Source: Rachycentron canadum (Eukaryota; Chordata; Actinopteri; Carangiformes; Rachycentridae). From it: a stretch of 64,000 bases of DNA. Location of the stretch: positions 3,672,068 through 3,736,067 of the forward strand of contig CM076656.1 in assembly GCA_038496675.1 (NCBI GenBank), read 5' to 3'. Made by a program: the position numbers and the translations under genes. Within the stretch, counting starts at the first letter, position 1. The number at the start of each line of letters is the position of its first letter. Under the pieces are notes generated by a model. That model did no database searches. It was not told where the DNA came from and saw nothing but the letters and a program-made list of their open reading frames with translations. Positions 56,149 through 64,000 of the stretch are shown piece after piece.

Positions 56149-57244
56149 GGCAGGCCGACCCTCCATCAGCATCCTGTCACACACAAGATGTTTATCCAAT
56201 TTGTCAAGATAATCTTTCCTCAAACCGGCTGCCAAGGAAGGGAGCTTCAGCTCTCTCTCTCTGCCTTACTCACTCACTCACTCACACACACCTGGGGGAA
56301 GGTTCACCAATACCCACTGCTGGGCCTGAAATGGAGGCCCTCTGCTCCATCTTGGTGGCAGGTTGGTGTGTCTTTCTGAGTTTGTTTCAGAAGCAACGGT
56401 CAACTGAGCTCTGTTCGAAATTGTCCACATGAAATATTTAAAGTGAAAAGCATTTCCTCTTTAAAAAGCGATAGGACCATGTTCTGCTCAAAATCAGTGG
56501 TGTTTCAATTTAAAGACCATGTGAAGTTTTAACTTCCTGTGAAAGTCCACCTTTTTATCATTGTTTTATCTCTGAAAGTTGAGAATCTGTTTATTATCTT
56601 TGCCTTGTTTTATAGTAAATTGAAGATCTTTGTGTTTGTGAACTGAGCAAAACAGATAAAGCAAAACATTTGAATAACTCTTTTTCTGCTCAAACGATTA
56701 ATTCATTCATCAAAAAAAAGAAAGAAAATGTGAAACCTGAGTCAATAATTAAAATAATTCTTAGTTATTGCCCTGTTTGATCACCTAGCAGTTCACAGTA
56801 CACATGCTGTGTGATGGTAGTACTTACATCACCTATGTAGTTAGCCCAAAGATATATTTGTACTTTGTGGATGAACGGCTCAACCCGAATCTTTTCTATC
56901 TTTAGCCTCAAAGCTAATTAGAAACCTTAACCTAATACAACTTGACTTGATATCCAAATCCCCAATCAGGTACATACAAATATATGATTGTTAGATTTCT
57001 GAAATGTATTAGTTTCTTGACCTTGAAGCTGTGCCACCAAAGCGACAATGTATACAAGGACTCCTGTCAGGTAGTGACTCGCGTTCACAGATTACCCATC
57101 TGCAAAAAAACTGGAACAATGTCTGATATTTTCTACTCAGGATTAAACCTAATGTTGTCACAATGTTGTCACTGTCTAAATAAAATGACAGTATTTTGCA
57201 TAAATAAGCAATGCACATCAAGGCAATATGTGCATCCATACAAA

Positions 57245-57289
57245 CATACACACACACACGCACACAAACACACACACACACACACACAG
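57245..57289. repeat. (CA)n interrupted microsatellite
   Basis: CA run with CG and AA interruptions. Confidence 0.9.
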
Positions 57290-57369
57290 GAATGGATGCA
57301 CAATTGCAGCAAGACTACCCAGCACACACTCACATACACAGGCTCCCTCACACATGCATAAAGTCAAAA

Positions 57370-57720
57370 ATCCTGGAATGTTGCAAAGCTGATGATTTTC
57401 TAATGAATGGTTTCATTGGCCATGGTGAGGATTAGTGTAAAGGGATTGGAGGGGAATATTTACATGGCTTTAATGATTCCACAACTTTATATTTAGAGGT
57501 TTGTCTTATCTGCTCCAATCATCTCCCAGCTTCGAAAACAAACCGCAGAGTCGAGCGACGGCACAATTACACGCCTCTGCCACACACACGTTGGTCTGTC
57601 GCCTCCGACACCATCTGTACAGTTAATGTGTAACATATTAAAATGTCTCCGGGAGGGAGAGATGAAAGACTTACAAAATGAAAAAAAAAAAACTTTAGAC
57701 ATTTTAAAGTCTCAGGCCCA
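57370..57720. promoter_or_regulatory. Candidate conserved non-coding element
   Basis: Complex, non-repetitive block with CTAATGAATGG, CTTTAATGATTCC, CTTATCTG (GATA), AAACAAACCGCAG (FOX plus RUNX-like), a CpG cluster TCGAGCGACGG, CAATTACACG and AGTTAATGTG. No frame or splice signals. Inferred regulatory element. Confidence 0.35.
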
Positions 57721-58047
57721 TCCCTCATCAAACATTTTAACACTCTCACTTTTAAGTTTAGCTTTCTTAAATGAAAAGAACAGAAGGCTTCAAGTGGATA
57801 TTTAAAATCCCACTCACACTTCACTAAATACTATTCCTTAGCTGGAAATATGCTGCCAACATATGAAAGTGTTGTAGATTTGCTTGATTGTTGAAAAGCT
57901 GCAGTTCTATTAGTGTTAAGGCCATGGCAGGATGCTGGGAGAGACGATGAGAGGTTTCTGTCTACAAATGGTGAATTCATTCATTGATTAGGTTATTGTT
58001 TTAATTCTTATTAAATGACTGGGTCAGTTGGGTTCAGTTGGGTTGGG

Positions 58048-58073
58048 TTCACAGACATCTACATGTCTGTGAA
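58048..58073. repeat. Short perfect inverted repeat
   Basis: Arms TTCACAGACAT and ATGTCTGTGAA with a CTAC loop, directly after a GGGTTCAGTT direct repeat. Confidence 0.8.
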
Positions 58074-58576
58074 ATGCAGAGCAAACTTAACTGAATATTT
58101 TCAAGCCATGAAGTGTGAGTGAGGACAGAGTTTGGGCAGAGATGCGTGAATATACTAAAAAAACATTTAAACAGACAAAACAAGACTGTGACTTCCTCTA
58201 AACATATAATACAAGATAACATTTTACATTCTGTTTATTTTTGGATATGAATTGTACAATTTGAGAGTAGAAATCACTAATTTCTGGGAACAAATAAAAA
58301 TAAAAGTAATGGTCCATATTGTGTTATATCTGTTCTAAATAAAATAAAAATAAAAAACAACCAAATGTTAATCAAATCATTTCTATCAATTAATCAAGCC
58401 TATATTTGCATTGGTTTACATACATCACATTGGTCAGATCCAGACAACAGCTGGCTAAAGAAGAAGCGCACATTGTGTAGATGCTCAGTTTCTCTTTGAC
58501 TGTCCTCACCAGAAAAAAGAGATCGGAAGCAAGTTATTGCAGTCTTCTCTTAACTTGAAAGGCACTGATAAAGTGA

Positions 58577-58602
58577 TAACCCTAACCCTAACCCTAACCC
58601 TA
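58577..58602 (-). repeat. Interstitial telomere-like repeat (CCCTAA)n
   Basis: AACCCTAACCCTAACCCTAA followed by CCCTATCC: about four CCCTAA units (TTAGGG on the minus strand), the last degenerate. It is surrounded by unique sequence. Confidence 0.9.
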
Positions 58603-58911
58603 TCCTAACTTATTTTTTAAGGATGTGTTGCCTTGTATTTGTCTCTCTTACAAGGACTCTTTGCCACCTAAACTGCACAGATAGCAACACAGACTATACC
58701 AGCCTTTAATGTCTGCTGTCGGACTTCAGGGCAGAATGAAAGCTTGAAAATCACAGACACGCACATCAGTGCAGAGGCTTTCTCTTATCTGGCCTCCAGG
58801 AGACCTCCAATCAAAGACAGGAGCTTGACTTGGTGGTAGCATATAGCCTAAAACTAGTTGTAGCCTGCTCTTTGTCTTGATGAAACGTGGTGTTTCCCTC
58901 TCTCTCTTTGT

Positions 58912-58913
<2 letters not shown>

Positions 58914-58960
<47 letters not shown>
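58914..58960. repeat. (CA)n microsatellite
   Basis: Perfect CA run. Confidence 0.95.
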
Positions 58961-58962
<2 letters not shown>

Positions 58963-59107
58963 TAACCCTCTTTCTCTTAACTCTGAGGGGAACACTCTCA
59001 AAAACAGACTTGTCATACAAAAACAGAACGGTCTTATCTTCATCTGTGTTTTGCTGTTTTGATGAATGCTCGGATGTTTTTCCTACATCACCCAGTGAGG
59101 TAAGTAG

Positions 59108-59109
<2 letters not shown>

Positions 59110-59153
<44 letters not shown>
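59110..59153. repeat. (CA)n microsatellite
   Basis: Perfect CA run, 150 bp after the previous one. Confidence 0.95.
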
Positions 59154-59155
<2 letters not shown>

Positions 59156-61469
59156 ACAGAAAGAGTGTGGGACAGGTTAGGCAAGTTTTTTTCCACTACC
59201 CTGGGACTAAACATGAGCTGCTTGCTTAGGAGCAGCTTGCACCATCACCACCCTGTTCACACAGAACTGCTGCAAATCCCGTCATCTCAGCAATGGCAGC
59301 TTTCACAGCTCACCTTTGTGTTCACTTATCAGCAAGCAAAAGTTGCTCAACAGGGCAATGTTGTTTGAGAGCATGACGGGATGGGAACGTTGGAATTAAA
59401 GAAGTGGAAAATGTTAGATATTGGAAAGGTGGGAAGAGCCTGGTTTTAGTTTTGGATGCAATTATACACAGACAGAATTACACTGCATTTACACATAAAT
59501 AAAAATTCAATGCCATTATGTCATTTGGGACAAATCTAAGTAACGTCTCAGGTTCAAAGTGTAATTACAAGTCAGTATATGTAGTGGATAAGATACTTGG
59601 TGACTGGACAGAGCCAAGAAATAGACAATATGAGATTTAGATGTGCTTTAGATGATAAGCAAACATAACTTCATCCTATGAAAATCCATTTCATATCATA
59701 ACAATCTCAATTTTTTTTTATAATAAACAGCATCACCACATCTTTACATTTACTCAACTCACTATTTAACTAATTTAATTTTTCTTTCCCTTTTATATCC
59801 TAGTTTCACTACATTTGTTGATTTTTTTGCCTGTGTGCATATTTTCCACTCTATAATTCGAGTGGAATGATTGGCCTAATAGCATCATGTGACCAGGAAT
59901 GTAAAGGCAACAAAAGCTGTGCTGATTAAAACAATTTTGAATAATTTTCAAGAATTTTTAGGGTATAGTTCCAGGTCTGGAAACGACAGCATCTGGGTCA
60001 GGACACAGGACTTTCGTGACCTTTGCTTTATGCTAAGCTAAGCTATCTGGACAGCTCTTCTGATATGAAGCGCACTTCTTGCAATGTTTTAAACAAATGT
60101 TGGTATCCAAAGCTCCGTGCAAACAGTTACTGTGGCTCCTTCGCTCGACCAATGTGGAAACATAAACCTCATTCAAAACCCACATTTAAATGGCTAGATA
60201 TTGTTAGTTTGCTTAATTGTAATGGGGCAGTTCAGATGAGTTTAATGTTATCTCATCAAAATTTGGTGAAGCAGTGAGGAGAAGCAGTCTTACATAAGAA
60301 AACCACCACTCCTTTCTCCTATTAGTAAATTTAGTCATCCAACCAATTGATCATATCTCAACCAGACAGGATGAAAGATAAAAGACTACCTATGTGTCTC
60401 TCTCCACACACACTTGCACACACCTGCTCTCCCTGCCAACTGTGCGCTCCATCATCACATACGTGTCTCTCTGCAGAGGTAGCAGACATTAAGTCAGCCA
60501 GCCTGTTGGAGTGATGAATAGGCTGTGGACAGCTGAGAGCACCTTCTGTCAGGGAAACAGTCTGCGCATAGATGGTGGAAAGTTGCTTCAGAATAGAAAG
60601 GACAAACCCATTACAACCTTTTCAAATCAACATTCTTCGGTGGTCATTTTCCATGTACAGTGGTTCAAGGCTGAATGTTGCCTCAGAGAGGACATCAGAA
60701 ATTCTTGGTTGCTGGATTCTGACTTTATCAGCAGTGAAGTCTTGTCCTTCAGTGCAAAAAAGAGGAAGTTTTCTTTTTGCCAGATTGCAGCAGCCACCAT
60801 ACTACTGCATCAGTGATAGTTGGTAAAGAACAGTTGTGATATAAGCAGTAATGCAGAATGATGCTCAAATCACAGGGTATGATACTAGAGGAGAGAGAGG
60901 GCAAAAATGTCAGGTTTCCTCAGCTGAATCCAAGATACATTGCAGTGCAGCTCCACTGCAACTGCTATAGGCAGTGTTCGACTGAAACCAAACGCTGGTG
61001 GCAGAATGATTAGGAGAGTTTAGATAGCTAAACATCAGTTAAACTATAACTTTTACATTTGTAATTTTTTTGTTTCCACTTTAAGACATTTTCCATCATG
61101 GTAGTGTGACATATAACCTGGTTCCCAACCTGTGATTAGCTGCTCTCATTTGTTTGGCTATTCAAATAGGCCTAGGAATGGGTCTGTGATTGTTGGAAAT
61201 ATTAACAATAAAGACATCATTTTCCTGCATAGTGAGTTCACTTCATGGACATGTTCATGAAAAATAGTGACGGAAAAGTACACTTTGGATGAGATTGGTG
61301 CTGTTTCACTTTTCAGTCTTTAATCAATGTATTTCTTGATCAGTGTTAAATGAAACTACTACCACCACAGCTTCTGTCGCTGGTAGGTTGAATACTTCAC
61401 TCATAACTAACTGTTTAGGGCCAGACAGACAAAATAAGCCCCCTCACCTCCCAACAAGAAATTGGTTAA

Positions 61470-61770
61470 TATTAGCAAGATGCCAGGCTGCATTAATGAG
61501 GACAGTTTGCATTGGCTGTAAGGCTGCTAATATTAAAATACAGAGAGAATAACTGAAAGACAACAGCATGAGCATGAGATTTAATTATACTATTTCTCCT
61601 GAGGACTCCACCCATCTCCTCTCTGTGTTCACACATACAGTATTTTAATACAGATTAATTTGCATTTAAAGCTGTTCTCATTTACATGTTTTTTACTTCC
61701 GTTATCTGACAATGGAGCGAGTGTGAAATAATGACTTAAAGGCAACACATTAAGATGACATATTGACCAA
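61470..61770. promoter_or_regulatory. Candidate conserved non-coding element
   Basis: GCATTAATGAGG, GCTAATATTAAAA, ATTTAATTATAC, GATTAATTTGCATTTAAAG (POU/octamer-like TTTGCAT), TCCGTTATCTGACAATGG and GAAATAATGAC occur in about 300 bp of non-repetitive DNA. No exon is supported. Confidence 0.3.
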
Positions 61771-63738
61771 CAATCACTAAAACATTTTCAAGCTGCTGCT
61801 CTGCCACTAAAATCTTGATTTTATAACTGTGATGTTGTCAAAAATCACCAAACACAGGTTGAAGACAAAAACTGTGCAGCTACAGTATATTTACTTATAA
61901 AATGATCTGGGGGAAACCATGACCTTGTGCGTGTGGGTCATACTGTCTACTCTCTTTTATGGAAAGTAACAAAAATGTGTCCAAAAAGTTGTTACACTTG
62001 TTGCAAGGTGATTTTTTTTAAATGAAAAAAAAAAAAATTTAAGAAAAAGTTTCTATAGACTGAAAAGCTAATGGCAAAGGTGCTAAGTGAAGTCATCACT
62101 TTGCGGCAAATCATTTTGAAAGAGAAACAACTGACTAACCTCACCACTCAGTCATGTGGCATTTGTTTGACCAGTGGTATACCTTCATCAGTCAGTCAGT
62201 CATTGACAGACGTTCGTGTTTATAGGGCTGAGCCTATAAATGCCTAAAAAATTCCTACTGAGACACTTGGAGTGTCTGAATGTGTAAGCCCAACATCATG
62301 CATGCTCTTGTTTGTTAAGAGCAATATAACATATTCTCTACAGCTTAATGAACTCTGCATGTACAGTATTGCACATGTGTGTGTGTGTGTGTGTATGTGT
62401 GTGCCTGTGTGGTCATGCATAACCTGTAAGTGTCCAGATGAGTGTAAAATGGGGCTGCTAAGTAGACTAAAAAAAGTTTTCAGCGTGCCTCGCTCAGGTT
62501 TTAGTTCTGTCCCAAAGCACAATGTAATGGAGCATGACAGCTCCCTGGTTCCCTGACGACCTTTGACCCCAATCACGGTGGTGTGGGACCCTACCCTACT
62601 TTACCCTACTCACACACACATGCACACACACCTCAGCACATTGTTTCAACAGATTAGAGGAGATTGCCGGAAAACTCTGTCAGACATGCAGCTTGTGAGC
62701 ATAGCAGAACAAGTGACAGACGAGTGGGGAGAAAAATTCTCATTTCCTGTCTGTCTGTCTGTCTGTTTCATTTTATTCACCAGTGACTTTCTCATCCTTT
62801 AATTTAATGTAAGTTTAAAAGGACGGTTAAATAAATTATATCAGTATATTCTATAATGGTACGACAAATGACGGTTGTTGCGCACACAGATATTGATATT
62901 AGTTTGTTTAAAAAGAACAGAAGAAGAAGAGTTTGGTTCATAGCATGAGGAGAATTATCACCCATGAATAAGCAGTGACAAAGGTATCACAAAAACAAAT
63001 CAACAAGCTGACAGATGCAGTCATTCACATGCAATAATAACATATTCATATTTAATAAATGATAAGCAGTGTTAAAATGCAACATCTTTCTCTGCTTACC
63101 TGTCAGGTTAACATAGACTGTCTCACACATTCAAACTAAAATCAATTTTCTGAGAAAGTTTAGAAGTGTTCATTTTTTTCTCTTTCAAACCAGGATTAAT
63201 TGATTCAAGTAATGATAAGTAATTAGACATACATGGTTATTGAACAGTGCTCCTACTATTTTATGCATCTCTGCTGTGGTAAATTATACAAAGCTGACTA
63301 ATCACTAACTATAATTACAGATCCTGCATCTCTGCCCATTATTGTGTTTCACCGTCACTTGCACAAGGTTGGATCAACTGGGAAAGATCTCGTGTTTTGC
63401 ACCTCTGAACAATTTTTTTCTCTTCATCAGAACTGAGACAGTCTCTCTATTCAGTATGTTGATGAATATTCTTAGAGAACAGAGGCTCAAACTAGAGTTC
63501 AATCTGATCAAGCCAAGCAAACTTGAGGTGCTTGAGGTTTGATACAATGTGCAGATCTAGTGTACATTAACTGATTTAGGGAAGAAAAACATGTATTTTA
63601 TGATGCTATTACCAGATATTTTTACATTTGTGTGTGCGTTTGCAGGTGTGTGTATGCTGATAACAGATCATGATTTAGGCGGCACTGTAGTAACACGACG
63701 GTTTCTCTCATCATTAACATCAGTGCACGCACACACGC

Positions 63739-63740
63739 AT

Positions 63741-63781
<41 letters not shown>
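63739..63781. repeat. (CA)n imperfect microsatellite
   Basis: CA run with an AA interruption. Confidence 0.9.
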
Positions 63782-63936
63782 AACATCTGTCTGTCCATCT
63801 CCTGTGGTTAGTGTCATTGGTTGTCAGTGTGTGTGGCGACAAGACACTTCTAATACTTGACAGAATCCCAACCAGGCAGAAAAGAGGCCACCACACTCAT
63901 GTGTACACGCACAGGCAGACACTCTTGTCTGTGTGT

Positions 63937-63977
63937 ATGTGTGTGTGTGTGTGTGTGTGTGCGTGTGTGTGTGTGTC
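63937..63977. repeat. (TG)n imperfect microsatellite
   Basis: TG run with one CG interruption. Confidence 0.9.
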
Positions 63978-64000
63978 AGTCTGTATGTGCACGTGATGTA

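Larger units (their letters stand above)
50054..57360. other. Intergenic sequence, no gene seen
   Basis: A 98-codon open frame at 50586-50882 has no recognisable domain. TA-rich stretches lie at 52385-52440. There are CA/TG arrays at 53096-53162, 54640-54720, 56097-56148 and 57245-57289. The remainder is AT-rich with nothing recognised. Confidence 0.5.
57720..61460. other. Intergenic sequence, no gene seen
   Basis: Contains an 11-bp perfect hairpin (58048-58073), the telomere-like array (58577-58602), two CA arrays, and open frames at about 60510-60830 in two frames without recognisable domains. Confidence 0.5.
61770..64000. other. Intergenic sequence, no gene seen
   Basis: AT-rich with TG/CA patches at about 62378-62402, 63739-63781 and 63937-63977, a TCAG array near 62190-62202 and a CTGT array near 62749-62766. 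No exon is supported. Confidence 0.5.

Noticed and set aside
60511..60826. Overlapping open frames in two plus-strand frames
   Set aside because: Two frames open over the same bases with no domain suggests chance low stop density.

Overview
The window looks like vertebrate nuclear DNA, most likely from a bony fish (percomorph-type teleost). The reasons are very frequent long (CA)n/(TG)n microsatellites, compact GT-AG introns of about 100-300 bp, a TTAA-flanked piggyBac-type miniature element with GGTCCCA ends, a degenerate SINE-like repeat family that I recall from teleost genomes, and a divergent HIPK-type kinase gene of a kind that I recall as expanded in fish. Nothing looks bacterial: there are no operons, CRISPR arrays, rRNA genes or recognisable tRNA genes.

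One protein-coding gene can be supported. It is a ten-coding-exon, plus-strand gene at 39837-43160 for a predicted 559-residue protein kinase of the HIPK/DYRK branch. A non-coding first exon probably ends at 39285 (strong donor) and joins an acceptor at 39804/39805 just upstream of a Kozak-type ATG. A perfect CRE palindrome and a CACGTGAC E-box lie upstream. All nine coding introns are GT-AG and the frame is kept across every junction. The kinase core is intact (Gly-rich loop, VALK, HADLKPEN, DFG, APE), but the activation-loop tyrosine typical of HIPK/DYRK is replaced by Thr. The C-terminal tail is short and built from repeated basic clusters followed by acidic stretches. The last coding residues plus the 3' UTR are duplicated in tandem just downstream (about 43407-43668), and a 27-28 bp perfect inverted repeat with a C6 loop lies about 0.9 kb past the stop codon.

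The left flank (1-39000) is a gene-poor region. It holds a CpG-dense block at about 1630-2560 that could be a promoter or first exon of an unseen gene, a purine-skewed degenerate GGACA array (8829-9375), a 390-nt assembly gap (11852-12241), two non-autonomous DNA-transposon remnants (18525-18774 and 30145-30445), copies of a dispersed SINE-like family, many microsatellites, and several AT-rich, TAAT-dense blocks that resemble conserved developmental enhancers (about 22150-22460, 31390-31530 and 31800-32160).

The right flank (43800-64000) is also gene-poor. It holds a second gap (49690-50035) inside a CA/TA repeat, a degenerate teleost repeat fragment (about 48296-48450), more enhancer-like blocks (57370-57720 and 61470-61770), and a short interstitial telomere-like CCCTAA array (58577-58602). 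The overall picture is a gene desert with regulatory-looking DNA into which a small lineage-specific HIPK-like gene is placed. The enhancer and CpG calls are inferences from base composition and motifs, not from alignments.
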